Positions 27,451-35,669 of a DNA stretch of 64,000 bases are shown in pieces (position 1 is the first letter of the stretch; the number at the start of each line of letters is the position of its first letter). Location of the stretch: contig NZ_CP080572.1 of the NCBI RefSeq assembly GCF_023746595.1, positions 1,720,530-1,784,529 of the forward strand, read 5' to 3'. Position numbers and translations under genes: made by a program. The notes below the pieces were generated by a model that saw only the letters and a list, made by a program, of their open reading frames with translations, ran no database searches and was not told the origin of the DNA. The stretch is from Thermococcus argininiproducens (lineage in GTDB: Archaea > Methanobacteriota_B > Thermococci > Thermococcales > Thermococcaceae).

Positions 27451-27966
27451 ATGAGGGCGAAGGATATTGCATACCCATCATTATTTGCTGCTTTAACTGC
27501 AGTTGGAGCTCAAATAGCAATTCCACTAGGAACTGTTCCAATAACACTTCAAGTTCTTTTTGTTTTATTAAGTGGTTTTATTTTGGGTTCCCGCCTAGGA
27601 TTTTTGAGCCAGCTAATATACCTCCTCATGGGCAGCCTTGGCCTTCCAGTGTTCGCAAATCTAAGTGGTGGCTTTGCTTACATTTACGGTCCAACAGGAG
27701 GTTATTTGATAGCATTTCCCCTAGCAGCATTCCTAGTAGGCTTCCTAAGTGAAAGGCAAGAGACCTTTTTGAACTATACTCTCGCAATGCTTTTGGGAAT
27801 TTTAGTGATTTACCTTCTTGGATGGTTCAGATTAGGGATTTTTATGGGAGGAGATTTCAGAAAGGCATTTATAGTGGGCGTAGCCCCCTTTGTGATAATA
27901 GACCTGATAAAGGGAGGAATTGCAACCATAGTTGCCAAGAGAGTTAAACAAGCCGTCACAATCTAG
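27451..27966 (+). CDS. bioY: Biotin transporter S-component BioY
   Basis: This 171-residue membrane protein has six helices and the BioY signatures GAQIAIPLGTVPITLQVLFVLLSGFILGSRLG and GSLGLPVFANLSGG with FGGxxYIYGPTGGYL-like spacing. It captures biotin and works with EcfT and EcfA encoded on the opposite strand. Its ATG follows GAGGTGGTAAA. It overlaps the convergent MobA-like gene by 4 nt at their 3' ends. Confidence 0.94.
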   Translation: MRAKDIAYPSLFAALTAVGAQIAIPLGTVPITLQVLFVLLSGFILGSRLGFLSQLIYLLMGSLGLPVFANLSGGFAYIYGPTGGYLIAFPLAAFLVGFLSERQETFLNYTLAMLLGILVIYLLGWFRLGIFMGGDFRKAFIVGVAPFVIIDLIKGGIATIVAKRVKQAVTI

Positions 27967-28556
27967 AAACCTCTCTTTAAATTTTCTTCTACAAATGCCA
28001 AGTCAAACGAGTTTCTGATTTTGAAAAAGCTTAGTGTAACTTTAGGATTCCTTTTGCTAAGTTCTTCTATACTAATTCTCTTATAATCGAGATATTTTGC
28101 AATACAACTCAACCGCCTCTCATTCTCAGCCAAACAAACCTCAATTGCCTTTTTTAGGGCCCTTGCATCATAAAAAGCATGAGTTATTTCGAGCTGCCCA
28201 CTGGCCCATGAGGGTATTAAAGCCTCAATATCCAACTCATAGAAGAGAGTGGAGAGGTAATTTAGTAAAAAGGGCATCACCAGAGGCATGTTTCCCTCAA
28301 TAAGAAAAATCTCTCCTGAGAAAGGCAAAACCTTATAGAGAGCTTCAAGCTTATTTCTCGCATTTACGCCTTCTGGCCTCAATATATGAAGGGAGAATTT
28401 CTTTAATTGACCTTTCCTAACTATTGTAATAACTTCATCAATTCGTTTTGCTGTTAATAATCTCCTCTCAACTATTTTTACTACTGGTTCCTCATTTATT
28501 GGAAGTAAATAGTTCTCCCATCTCCTCTCTGGAAAAGCTAATACATAGGCACGCAT
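27963..28556 (-). CDS. MobA-like nucleotidyltransferase-fold protein
   Basis: This 197-residue protein looks like a degenerate GT-A/MobA-type nucleotidyltransferase. LAFPERRWENYLLPINEEPVVKIVERRL resembles the N-terminal LAGGxxxRxGxxK...PLI loop but lacks its glycines. FLIEGNMPLVMPFLLNYL corresponds to the metal-binding GDMPFL motif with N for D. Activity is therefore doubtful. It ends convergently with bioY. I cannot name a specific substrate. Confidence 0.6.
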   Translation of the reverse strand: MRAYVLAFPERRWENYLLPINEEPVVKIVERRLLTAKRIDEVITIVRKGQLKKFSLHILRPEGVNARNKLEALYKVLPFSGEIFLIEGNMPLVMPFLLNYLSTLFYELDIEALIPSWASGQLEITHAFYDARALKKAIEVCLAENERRLSCIAKYLDYKRISIEELSKRNPKVTLSFFKIRNSFDLAFVEENLKRGF

Positions 28557-28643
28557 ATTTTACCTATAAAGAAGGGCCTTTAAAAAGATTCTCAAGAGAT
28601 ATATTTAATAATTGCAAAATAGAGATAAAGTATGGGATGAAAA

Positions 28644-29258
28644 ATGGATGAAGTGAGTCCAGCAATTGCTGTGCTATTATTCCTAGAAGACTTCGCCAAA
28701 GAAAACCCCTCGATTAGAAAAGGGGCCAAGTACTTCAAATGGCAGAAACGATACGATGGATATGATGTTGCATACTCCATAGTAGGAGCCACGATAGCAG
28801 AACTTCTGCATGAAGGGTACATAAGCTTAGAGCTGAAAAAACGATTCCTAAAAAAGAGTGTCATTTTTTCAAGAAAAAGACTCATCCCAAAAAGATACGG
28901 AGTTCTAGGAAAAGGATTTAATACAATAAGCGAATATGAACCAACCCCTCTCAATTTAGCCCTCTTTTTAGTATTTCCCGTCTCAAGATTCCCAGCAGCA
29001 TATTTGGGAACATACATTGCTGAAAAAGAGCTTAAAGATAAAGATCCTGAAGAACTTCGAAACAACAGCGAGATAATAAAGTATAAAGAAAAATTAAAAG
29101 CCCTTTTTGAGGAGTTTAAGCGAGACTATCCTGAGTTATGGATAGGGATAAAAAAAGAAGTGGATAAAGCTTGCCAGTTGGTCAGAGGAAAACAAGGATA
29201 CATCTTATACTCTCCCTTAGACATGCTGGAGGAAAAGAAAAATGAGAATAAAGATTAG
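28644..29258 (+). CDS. Conserved-looking protein of unknown function
   Basis: This 204-residue soluble protein has no recognised domain. The N-terminus (VSPAIAVLLFLEDFAKENPS) is helical and the middle has many lysines and arginines (LKKRFLKKSVIFSRKRLIPKRYGVLGKGF). A short hydrophobic stretch (LNLALFLVFPVSRFPAAYLGTYIAEKEL) and a charged helical end follow. It overlaps the JAMM peptidase gene by 17 nt in a different frame, so the two are probably translated together and may act together. Confidence 0.7.
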   Translation: MDEVSPAIAVLLFLEDFAKENPSIRKGAKYFKWQKRYDGYDVAYSIVGATIAELLHEGYISLELKKRFLKKSVIFSRKRLIPKRYGVLGKGFNTISEYEPTPLNLALFLVFPVSRFPAAYLGTYIAEKELKDKDPEELRNNSEIIKYKEKLKALFEEFKRDYPELWIGIKKEVDKACQLVRGKQGYILYSPLDMLEEKKNENKD

Positions 29259-29610
29259 AAGGGATCTTCTCCAATATCTTCTCCAGCTGGCAAGAGACTT
29301 TTATCCCAATGAATTTGGAGGGTTTTTAAGAGAAAAAGACGGCATTTTTGAAGAGGTCTTGATAATCCCAAAAGGATACTTTGGAAAAGAATCAATTTAC
29401 TTCGATACCTGGCTCCTTCCTCATGATGAAAATATAAAAGGGACCGTTCACTCTCATCCCGGCCCTTCCTCACAACCATCACAACCTGATAAGAAGTTTT
29501 TTTCTAAATTTGGCGGAGTTCATGTGATAATCTCATATCCCTTCAAGGAGTGGAGTGTGAAAGCTTACAATAGTGAGGGTGTAGAAATAGAAATAGAGAT
29601 TATTGATTAG
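29242..29610 (+). CDS. JAMM/MPN zinc isopeptidase
   Basis: This 122-residue minimal MPN-domain protein has the upstream glutamate in NEFGGFL and the JAMM motif VHSHPGPSSQPSQPD, giving two zinc-binding histidines and an aspartate. The size and motif match the archaeal desampylase group, for which P. furiosus JAMM1 is the studied example. Those enzymes remove ubiquitin-like SAMP proteins from targets. No SAMP or E1-like gene is in the window. The ATG lies inside the preceding gene. Confidence 0.85.
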   Translation: MRIKIRRDLLQYLLQLARDFYPNEFGGFLREKDGIFEEVLIIPKGYFGKESIYFDTWLLPHDENIKGTVHSHPGPSSQPSQPDKKFFSKFGGVHVIISYPFKEWSVKAYNSEGVEIEIEIID

Positions 29611-29671
29611 GGATTTCATTCATATGAAAATTTTTATAAATGGGAGTTCTTTAAAATATCTGGTGATTAAA

Positions 29672-30049
29672 ATGAAGGTGAGGGAACTTCTTGAAGGACT
29701 TAACGAAAAACAGAGAAAAACAGTTCAGAAGTGTCTGGCCTCATGTGAAATACTTGACCTAGAAGAAGAAGTAGAGACAGAGTTGTCTCCTAAACTTATG
29801 GAATTTATTAAGGTTCTGTCAAACCCAATAAGAGCTGGGATAATAAAGATGCTCAAAAACAGATGGATGTGTGTCTGTTTAATAGCAAAGGCGCTGAATC
29901 AAGACCAAACACTCATAAGCCACCATTTAAGAACTCTAAAGAGCATGAACCTTTTACATGAACGACGAGAGGGCAAGCTAAGATTCTATAAAACAAACAT
30001 GGAAGAACTTAAAAAATATCTCTCTGTATTGGAAAAAGAACTCTTTTAG
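29672..30049 (+). CDS. ArsR-family regulator with CVC metal motif
   Basis: This 125-residue protein has a winged helix (VLSNPIRAGIIKMLKNRWMCVCLIAKALNQDQTLISHHLRTLKSMNLLHERREGKLRFYK). The CVC pair sits at the start of the recognition region, where ArsR/SmtB sensors bind arsenite, cadmium or zinc. Two more cysteines (KCLASC) are near residue 25. The start at ATG 29672 follows GGTGATT and a TATA box near 29630-29640 (TTTTTATAAAT). No efflux pump is adjacent, so the controlled gene is elsewhere or is the MazG-like gene downstream. Confidence 0.88.
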   Translation: MKVRELLEGLNEKQRKTVQKCLASCEILDLEEEVETELSPKLMEFIKVLSNPIRAGIIKMLKNRWMCVCLIAKALNQDQTLISHHLRTLKSMNLLHERREGKLRFYKTNMEELKKYLSVLEKELF

Positions 30050-30076
30050 CCAATTTCTATTTTTTGGTGATGAAAT

Positions 30077-30379
30077 ATGATGAGTATCCAAAAGGAAGTT
30101 GACGAGCTCATAAAAAAATTTGGGGGGTATTGGGAACCTTTTGCAATGCTAACTGCACTTATTGAAGAACTGGGAGAACTATCTCGAGAGATATTAAAAG
30201 CGGAGGGGGTAAAAGGTCAAAAAGAACCAGCACAAATTGTAGAAGAAATTGGAGACGTCTTATTTGCTCTTTTATGCATTGCAAACTACTATAATATTGA
30301 TGCAGAAAAAGCTCTTCACAAAACAATTTCTAAGTATTCATCTCGAGATAGAGAAAGATGGAAATCTCCAATTACATAA
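30077..30379 (+). CDS. MazG-like nucleotide pyrophosphohydrolase
   Basis: This 100-residue all-helical protein has the metal-binding pattern of MazG/dUTPase-2-like enzymes: IEELGELSREI with two glutamates, and EEIGDVLFALLCIANYYNID supplying EExxD. It probably hydrolyses a damaged or excess NTP to NMP and pyrophosphate. The ATG follows GGTGATGAAAT and lies 27 nt after the ArsR-type gene. Confidence 0.88.
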   Translation: MMSIQKEVDELIKKFGGYWEPFAMLTALIEELGELSREILKAEGVKGQKEPAQIVEEIGDVLFALLCIANYYNIDAEKALHKTISKYSSRDRERWKSPIT

Positions 30380-30497
30380 TATTATTCAAAAGACATAACC
30401 TTTTACTGATAATGTTATGAAACTACAGATCATCATGTTAGTAATTTTCGAAATATTTATATAAATCGCCATCTAAAAAGTATAAGGTGACTTGTAC

Positions 30498-30947
30498 ATG
30501 AAAAACAAAATTGACAAATTTGATTTACAAATTATGAGTGTATTAGCGAAAAATGCCAGAATTAATTATAGACAGCTTGCAGAACTTCTGAACACGACAA
30601 GACAGAGGGTTTCTAGACGACTAGAGAGGCTCGAAAGGGAAGGAGTAATAAAGAAATACACTATAATACCAGATTTTGACAGGCTAGGTTATATTTACGT
30701 GGCTATCGGTATTTCCTTAAAACCTGGAGCTCCAATTGAGAAAATAATTGAGACCTTAAAAGAGGATGAAGAAGTAAAAGTCATTCAGAGGGCTATTGGA
30801 TATCACCAGTTGATAGTTCATTTAGTAGCTCCGAAGAATATGAAAGAAATCGAAAGAAAAATCCATGAACTCTCTAAAAAAGTTGAAGGATTAGAAGGTA
30901 TGGACATGAGTTTTGTAACAGACATTGTTAAATTTGAGCTCGTCTAA
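30498..30947 (+). CDS. Lrp/AsnC-family transcription regulator
   Basis: This 149-residue protein has an Lrp helix-turn-helix (IDKFDLQIMSVLAKNARINYRQLAELLNTTRQRVSRRLERLEREGVIKKYTI) and an effector domain (GYIYVAIGISLKPG...AIGYHQLIVHLVA...VTDIVKFELV). The start at ATG 30498 has GGTGA 7 nt upstream; a TTG two codons earlier is too close to that site. A TATA-like TATATAAA precedes it at about 30459. Targets are unknown. Confidence 0.9.
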   Translation: MKNKIDKFDLQIMSVLAKNARINYRQLAELLNTTRQRVSRRLERLEREGVIKKYTIIPDFDRLGYIYVAIGISLKPGAPIEKIIETLKEDEEVKVIQRAIGYHQLIVHLVAPKNMKEIERKIHELSKKVEGLEGMDMSFVTDIVKFELV

Positions 30948-31039
30948 ACCCTTTCTATTTTTCGGCAATAAGTGAAGGAAAGACTAATAAAACAAAAAAG
31001 AGACAAGAACCCAAACAGTAAATTTCAATGGTGACAGCA

Positions 31040-31747
31040 ATGAACATCATACTCAGTGTAACACTAGTGGGAACACTTGGAATTATGGCATATAAACTGG
31101 GAGCATTGGACAATAAAGGCGCATTAGCTGCCACTTTCTTGGGGATCCTAACCTTAGGATTAGGGGGAGTATATCCATTTCTTGCTCTCTTAGCCTTTGT
31201 AATACTTGGAATTCTAGCTACCAGGTATCACTTTTCTGAAAAAATCAGAAATGGAATTGCACAAGAAGGCAAGGGGATTAGAAGCTGGGAAAATGTTTTT
31301 GGGAACGGTTTAGCTGCATTAATATTTCTGCTTATAGAATATTACACAAAGCAAGACCTTTTTTGGACTGCAACATTTTCGGCAATAGCTACCGCAAATG
31401 CAGATACCCTAGCCAGCGAACTAGGAAAAATCTGGGGAAAAGCTCCAAGAATTATAACCACTCTCAAACCAGCACTACCAGGAGAGGAAGGTGCTATATC
31501 CTTACCGGGTGAAGCAGTTGCAATAGCAGGGGCATTTGTCATAGGCCTTTTTGCCATTCCCTTAAGCAATAAGTGGATTGAAATGCTTACTGCGATAACT
31601 TTGGGTGGATTCTTGGGATGCAATATAGATAGCATTATTGGGGCCACACTAGAAAAAAGAGGCTTGGTTAACAATCACCATACAAACTTTTTAGCAACCT
31701 TCCTTGGAGGACTTGCTGGAGCTTTGATCTTCTCTCTCTTGCTATGA
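31040..31747 (+). CDS. DUF92 family membrane protein (VTE6-related)
   Basis: This 235-residue membrane protein has six to seven helices and the DUF92 motifs GALDNKGALAATFLG, SWENVFGNGLAALIF, TANADTLASELGK and GGFLGCNIDSIIGATLE. The family includes plant VTE6 phytyl-phosphate kinase, so a prenyl-phosphate role is possible in archaea but unproven. The ATG at 31040 follows GGTGA after 5 nt; an in-frame ATG at 31028 is the alternative. Its stop codon lies inside an ATGATGA sequence that looks like the C box of the sRNA split by the adjacent transposon. Confidence 0.85.
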   Translation: MNIILSVTLVGTLGIMAYKLGALDNKGALAATFLGILTLGLGGVYPFLALLAFVILGILATRYHFSEKIRNGIAQEGKGIRSWENVFGNGLAALIFLLIEYYTKQDLFWTATFSAIATANADTLASELGKIWGKAPRIITTLKPALPGEEGAISLPGEAVAIAGAFVIGLFAIPLSNKWIEMLTAITLGGFLGCNIDSIIGATLEKRGLVNNHHTNFLATFLGGLAGALIFSLLL

Positions 31748-31755
31748 TGAGATGG
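31744..31755 (+). ncRNA. 5' remnant of a C/D-box sRNA interrupted by IS607
   Basis: ATGATGA at 31744-31750 is a perfect C box (RTGATGA) and is followed by GATGG, the start of a guide, before the transposon begins. The matching 3' part is at 33676-33711. The C box overlaps the DUF92 stop. The motifs are visible; the joined gene is inferred. Confidence 0.5.
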
Positions 31756-31763
31756 GGTTCTCC

Positions 31764-32999
31764 CTACGGGGAAGTTAGTGTGATTTTATGGAATTTTATT
31801 CCAATTCTTTGTTTTTCTATTGCAATAATCCCGTAGGGGTTGGTCTTCATTGGCCCGTCATCGGTGAAAGCCCTCGAAACCTCTAACCCTTTCGGGGTAA
31901 CCCCTGAGCCCCACATCCGAAGGTTCAACACAGCAATAAAATCCCTATCCTCAACAAGACCGCAAGAGCACTTCATTAAACGCCCCTCTTGGGGTATTAA
32001 CCGACCCCCGCATACGGGACAAACACGAGAAGAATTTCTCGGATTAATGTAAACAACTGGAACCCCAAACCACTTCGCTTTATACTCAATCAATCTTTGC
32101 AGTTCACGAGCATTCCACTTTGAAAGCTTCCTGTTCAAACTCTTTGAACCGTTCAAAACCCTCTCCTTTATGCCATTCAAGTCCTCAAGGATTATACCCA
32201 TCTGTTTTTCCCTAGCAATTTCAACAATTTTATTAGATAACTTGTGCAAGAAATCTCTTGCTCGGTTTTTCTCCCTTCCGGAGTACTTTTCCAGTAGCTC
32301 TGTGCTCAATCTTCTATTCCATGTGGAAATTTTTTGAATTTTCTGCCTCTTCTCCTCGTAAACTCTGTGAACGTGATAAAGCTCTCTAGTGTCGAAGCGG
32401 TAGACTGTTAAACCGGCAAGAGCAGTGATGTTGGTCAGATTTATGTCAATGCTCATCCAGTCCTTCGGCTCGAAGTACTCTACAGTTTTCACAAAGTTTA
32501 GGACGAGTTTGTCTGGAAATAAAAACAAGCCACCAAGCTTTGCTTTTCCCTCTTTGATTCCCTCAAGGAGAGGATGCAAGTAGTGATACTCTGTCAAGTC
32601 AATCTCGAGGTAGTATTCTCTCGGAATTATTGTGATTTCGAGGGTTGTGCCTTTTAGCCTGAAGAGTGTTGATTTCACGTAAACGAATTTCTTCTTCAGC
32701 TTTGGTTCCCGAGCTTTCTTTCCTTTCTTGAGTTTTCGCTTGTATGATTTCACGAGACCGAGCATTTGGTTTATTGCAGAGTCAACGTAGTGGGCAGCAT
32801 AGTTCCAGTTCTCTAAAAGCGTGTCTCGGAGTTGTTTCCTCTCAAACTTCGTGAATTTTTCGGTATTGAGGATTTCTTGGAGTGCAGTTTTTGCCATTTT
32901 GTAGTACTCTTCAATAAACTCCAGAATAACACTATCGCCTTGAAGTTGAATTGAGTACGCCCTCACGACGGTTTCATTCTTGGAAGAGTTGTTTTGCAT
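31764..32999 (-). CDS. tnpB: TnpB, RNA-guided RuvC nuclease (IS607 type)
   Basis: This 411-residue protein is the ancestor-type relative of Cas12 and cuts DNA under guidance of an RNA made from the element's 3' end. RuvC residues are visible as D185 (MSIDINLTN), E272 (ILEDLNGI) and the DRD motif at 351-353. A zinc finger uses C327, C330, C344 and C346. The helical N-terminal part is intact, so the enzyme looks full-length. The DRDxNAA segment reads DRDFIAV, a mild deviation. A short hairpin (TTCCC-CGTA-GGGAG) overlaps the stop codon, where the scaffold RNA would end. Confidence 0.93.
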   Translation of the reverse strand: MQNNSSKNETVVRAYSIQLQGDSVILEFIEEYYKMAKTALQEILNTEKFTKFERKQLRDTLLENWNYAAHYVDSAINQMLGLVKSYKRKLKKGKKAREPKLKKKFVYVKSTLFRLKGTTLEITIIPREYYLEIDLTEYHYLHPLLEGIKEGKAKLGGLFLFPDKLVLNFVKTVEYFEPKDWMSIDINLTNITALAGLTVYRFDTRELYHVHRVYEEKRQKIQKISTWNRRLSTELLEKYSGREKNRARDFLHKLSNKIVEIAREKQMGIILEDLNGIKERVLNGSKSLNRKLSKWNARELQRLIEYKAKWFGVPVVYINPRNSSRVCPVCGGRLIPQEGRLMKCSCGLVEDRDFIAVLNLRMWGSGVTPKGLEVSRAFTDDGPMKTNPYGIIAIEKQRIGIKFHKITLTSP

Positions 33000-33582
33000 T
33001 CTTCACAACCTCTTTATACTTGTGAGAACGCATGCCGTACAGCTTGCCAGCAAAGTGCGAGATTATTGTTATCAAGTCTTCAATGAGTTCTTCTCTCGGC
33101 TCTTTTTGAAGTTCTCCATTGATTACTATTATCTCCGTTCCAAAGGCTTGAAAGAGCGTTTTTAAAGTTTTAAAACCGAATCGTGTTAACCTGTCGGGAT
33201 ATGTAATGATGACTTTTGAGACTTCCTTGTTTGTCACCATTTTGAGGAGCTTCTGGTAGTTTTTCCTCTTTTCGTTTAGCCCCGAGTCGATATCTTTGAG
33301 GATTTCAATGTCCCAACCTTTCTCTTTTGCGAATTCTTTTATTGTTTGGACTTGTCTGTTCAAATCGTCTTTTTGGGTTCTGCTTGAGACTCTTGCGTAA
33401 CCGATTATCTTCCTTTCCTCTTGAATCCCAAGGATCCTCTTGATTTCGCTTTCTGGAATCCTTCTTCGCCCCCCAACTGTTCTGACAACTTTAATTTTTC
33501 CTTGTTTGTCCCAATTCTGAAGCGTTTTTACAGTAACTCCAAGGATTTTCGAGGCTTCTTTTAGAGTATAATGCCTCTCCAT
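32974..33582 (-). CDS. tnpA: TnpA, IS607-type serine recombinase
   Basis: This 202-residue transposase has an N-terminal MerR-like helix-turn-helix ([43 protein letters not shown]). The serine recombinase domain has the catalytic serine in [17 protein letters not shown] and YPDRLTRFG downstream. It joins DNA without long target duplications. The start ATG 33582 is preceded by GGGGATGAT; a longer frame from 33630 would add 16 residues. Both element genes look intact, so it may still move. Confidence 0.92.
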   Translation of the reverse strand: MERHYTLKEASKILGVTVKTLQNWDKQGKIKVVRTVGGRRRIPESEIKRILGIQEERKIIGYARVSSRTQKDDLNRQVQTIKEFAKEKGWDIEILKDIDSGLNEKRKNYQKLLKMVTNKEVSKVIITYPDRLTRFGFKTLKTLFQAFGTEIIVINGELQKEPREELIEDLITIISHFAGKLYGMRSHKYKEVVKNAKQLFQE

Positions 33583-33675
33583 ATCATCCCCAATATAGAG
33601 TACACGCCCATCCTTTATACGTTTTTCCATTATTTTCTATGAAATTATATAAAAAGAAGAACAGTTAGAAACAGC

Positions 33676-33711
33676 GGATTACTGACTCGTGATGAAGACC
33701 TTAGGGCCTGA
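33676..33711 (+). ncRNA. 3' part of a C/D-box sRNA interrupted by IS607
   Basis: In order come CTGA (D' box, 33682-33685), a 3-nt spacer, GTGATGA (C' box, 33689-33695), a 12-nt guide AGACCTTAGGGC and CTGA (D box, 33708-33711). Spacing is right for a Thermococcales methylation guide RNA. The 5' C box is missing here but present at 31744 beyond the transposon. The guide shares CCTAAGGT in antisense with a conserved 23S rRNA stretch; this is only a suggestion. Confidence 0.55.
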
Positions 33712-33713
33712 GC

Positions 33714-34772
33714 CTACTCCCCTTTAGTTCCTTTTTTCCTAAGTTCCTCTTCGTAAATAGTCCAAAGAGCTATTAAAACTGCAGGGATCCCATGTTCTGT
33801 TGCAAACGTCATGTATGGAGCCAAGTCAAGCACATAGTCAGCATACTTAAAAAGGCCTCTTGGAATACCTTCTCTTGACCCTATGAAAATAACAACTTCC
33901 TTAGCATAATACAAATCCTTCGCAAGATTTTCCTTCACTTCAGGAATAGTATTCCCTTTGGGGTCTGTTATTATAAGAAGCCGTTTGCTCCTTCTTTTAT
34001 CTCTTATAACTTGATAAAGATCCCAAACACTAATTGGGACTTTCTCAACTTTCCAAGGATAAGCTTCCTTCTGAATTTGATACCTCGACTCTTGGCCTGT
34101 TCTAATACCTTTTATAAATTCCATCAATTCATAGGCATTCATTTTTTCTTTAGGTGCAATTATTAGCTCTTTAACTTCAAAAGCCTGAACAGCCCTCCCA
34201 ATTTTTTCACCAAAGTTTTTACATGCCTTATAGTCTCCCCAATAGGGCATTTGCACTATAGTAACCTTCTTGAACAGCTTTCTTGCATTAATCTTTTCAG
34301 GAGTGAATTTCTTCCACTCTTCTTTTCCAGCAATGGAAATGTAAGCTCTCTCACCTATAATCTCTACAAGAACTGTCTTGTCCGGAAAAGATAGATCAAC
34401 CGTAGCGTTCGTAAGTTCTCTAATTTTTCCACCAAGAGTAATATTCACATCTATACTTGAGAACTCATGTTTTCCTCTTCTTTTTGTTTTTACTGCAAAG
34501 GTTTCTTCTTCACGTATATGCTTAGCGATTTCTTCAGCTACACTTACTATCGCATCAAGAGTTGCTGGAACTTCAAAAAGAATTGGAATAACCCTTTCAA
34601 TCTCAGGAATTTCAAAAAACTTTTCTTCGGCCTTTGGGTCTTTAGTATCAACAAGAACTAAACCCGAATAACCTTGAGGAGTTACCCATATTTCAGTCTC
34701 ATCAAGAAGATCTTTAATATAATTTGCAGCTACTGCTTCCATGTCTTTTTGAGTTTTAATCAAAAATTTCAT
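33714..34772 (-). CDS. THUMP-domain SPOUT-type RNA methylase (COG1818-like)
   Basis: This 352-residue protein begins with a THUMP-type RNA-binding region (about residues 1-160) and ends with a SPOUT-like alpha/beta-knot domain (about 190-345). The latter contains VVIFIGSREGIPRGLFKYADYVLDLAPYMTFATEHGIPAVLIALWTIY, where the knot binds S-adenosylmethionine. It probably modifies tRNA or rRNA; the target is not known to me. The start at ATG 34772 follows GGTGGGATCT. It is 36 nt downstream of the eS1 gene. Confidence 0.82.
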   Translation of the reverse strand: MKFLIKTQKDMEAVAANYIKDLLDETEIWVTPQGYSGLVLVDTKDPKAEEKFFEIPEIERVIPILFEVPATLDAIVSVAEEIAKHIREEETFAVKTKRRGKHEFSSIDVNITLGGKIRELTNATVDLSFPDKTVLVEIIGERAYISIAGKEEWKKFTPEKINARKLFKKVTIVQMPYWGDYKACKNFGEKIGRAVQAFEVKELIIAPKEKMNAYELMEFIKGIRTGQESRYQIQKEAYPWKVEKVPISVWDLYQVIRDKRRSKRLLIITDPKGNTIPEVKENLAKDLYYAKEVVIFIGSREGIPRGLFKYADYVLDLAPYMTFATEHGIPAVLIALWTIYEEELRKKGTKGE

Positions 34773-34808
34773 AGATCCCACCAAAAAGCTAAGAGAAAAG
34801 AAAAATAG

Positions 34809-35411
34809 TCATGCTTCTGGTTCAGCAAGAACCTTTATCTTTCTTATCTCAGCTCTTTTAAGTGGATAGATTTTCTTTGCTTCTCTTGCCAATTCAGCAC
34901 CCATCCTACCAGTAACTGCTTCTAAGATAAATTCAGTAAAGTTAAGTTCCTCAGCCTTTTTGCGGATTATACTCTCCATAATGTCTCTAATTGCCCTTTC
35001 CTGACTGGTTTGAATTCTTCTTATGGCAATGACCATCCCCATGACTCTGAGTTTGTACCCATCCTTAGTGGTGACATTGAAGATTCCATCTATTCTTGTA
35101 GTTCTTCTTCTTACAAGGCTCCTTATATAGCTTCTAGAAAGTTTGTGTCCCTTGAACTTGGTGTATGCATTCTGACCCTTAACATCATGTATTTGGAAGT
35201 AAAGCTTAACATGACCCTTTGTGAAGTCTCCTGTCACGTCTTTCAATGTAGTTTCAATAACCCTACCTTTAACCTTTTCAGGATCCGCTGCAGGAGTGAG
35301 TCCTATTTCAACGTTTCCAAAAAATTCTGGAGCGTATACTATATACCAGTCCTTAAGCTTCCACTTATCCTTTGCGGCAGCAGCTCTCTTTCTTGGATTA
35401 ATTCTTGGCAT
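34809..35411 (-). CDS. rps3ae: 30S ribosomal protein eS1 (S3Ae)
   Basis: This 200-residue ribosomal protein matches archaeal/eukaryotic S3Ae: [28 protein letters not shown] at the N-terminus, [24 protein letters not shown], and [30 protein letters not shown] in the middle. The ATG follows GGAGGTGTTAAG. It lies in a minus-strand group with Pcc1, GAN and S15. Confidence 0.97.
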   Translation of the reverse strand: MPRINPRKRAAAAKDKWKLKDWYIVYAPEFFGNVEIGLTPAADPEKVKGRVIETTLKDVTGDFTKGHVKLYFQIHDVKGQNAYTKFKGHKLSRSYIRSLVRRRTTRIDGIFNVTTKDGYKLRVMGMVIAIRRIQTSQERAIRDIMESIIRKKAEELNFTEFILEAVTGRMGAELAREAKKIYPLKRAEIRKIKVLAEPEA

Positions 35412-35426
35412 CTTAACACCTCCAAT

Positions 35427-35669
35427 TCACTTCTTTATGACATCCTCAGCGATCTTGATTGAAAATACCAAATCATCCAGCGCCACTATCAAGCTTTCAA
35501 TCTCACCAAGGTATTTAACTTTTGTTATGACTCTACCATCTTTCCAGTAAGTTTTAAATTTAAAGTTTTCTGGTAAATCCAAATTATCAACATCAACTGC
35601 CTCAGCTATAGCTCGGGCTACATTCTCATTTTCGTATTCCCATACTATCTCAGCCCTAGCACTAATTTT
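35427..35669 (-). CDS. pcc1: KEOPS complex subunit Pcc1
   Basis: This 80-residue protein, [31 protein letters not shown]..., has the small Pcc1 fold: a strand, a long helix and the [31 protein letters not shown] ending. Pcc1 dimerises within KEOPS, which makes the t6A37 modification of tRNAs that read ANN codons. The ATG at 35669 has GGTGAA upstream and overlaps the GAN stop by 8 nt, so they are co-translated. Confidence 0.85.
   Translation of the reverse strand, partial: KISARAEIVWEYENENVARAIAEAVDVDNLDLPENFKFKTYWKDGRVITKVKYLGEIESLIVALDDLVFSIKIAEDVIKK

Larger units (their letters stand above)
31755..33676 (-). mobile_element. IS607-family insertion sequence
   Basis: The element is about 1.9 kb and carries a serine recombinase tnpA and a tnpB overlapping by 26 nt, the IS607 arrangement. 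There are no inverted repeats at the ends, as expected for this family. The limits are placed at GG dinucleotides, the known target preference, at 31754-31757 and 33676-33677. Removing the element restores a C/D-box sRNA order. Exact ends are uncertain by a few bases. Confidence 0.75.

Noticed and set aside
31755-33676. Terminal inverted repeats or target duplication of the transposon
   Set aside because: None are visible, and IS607 elements are not expected to have them.
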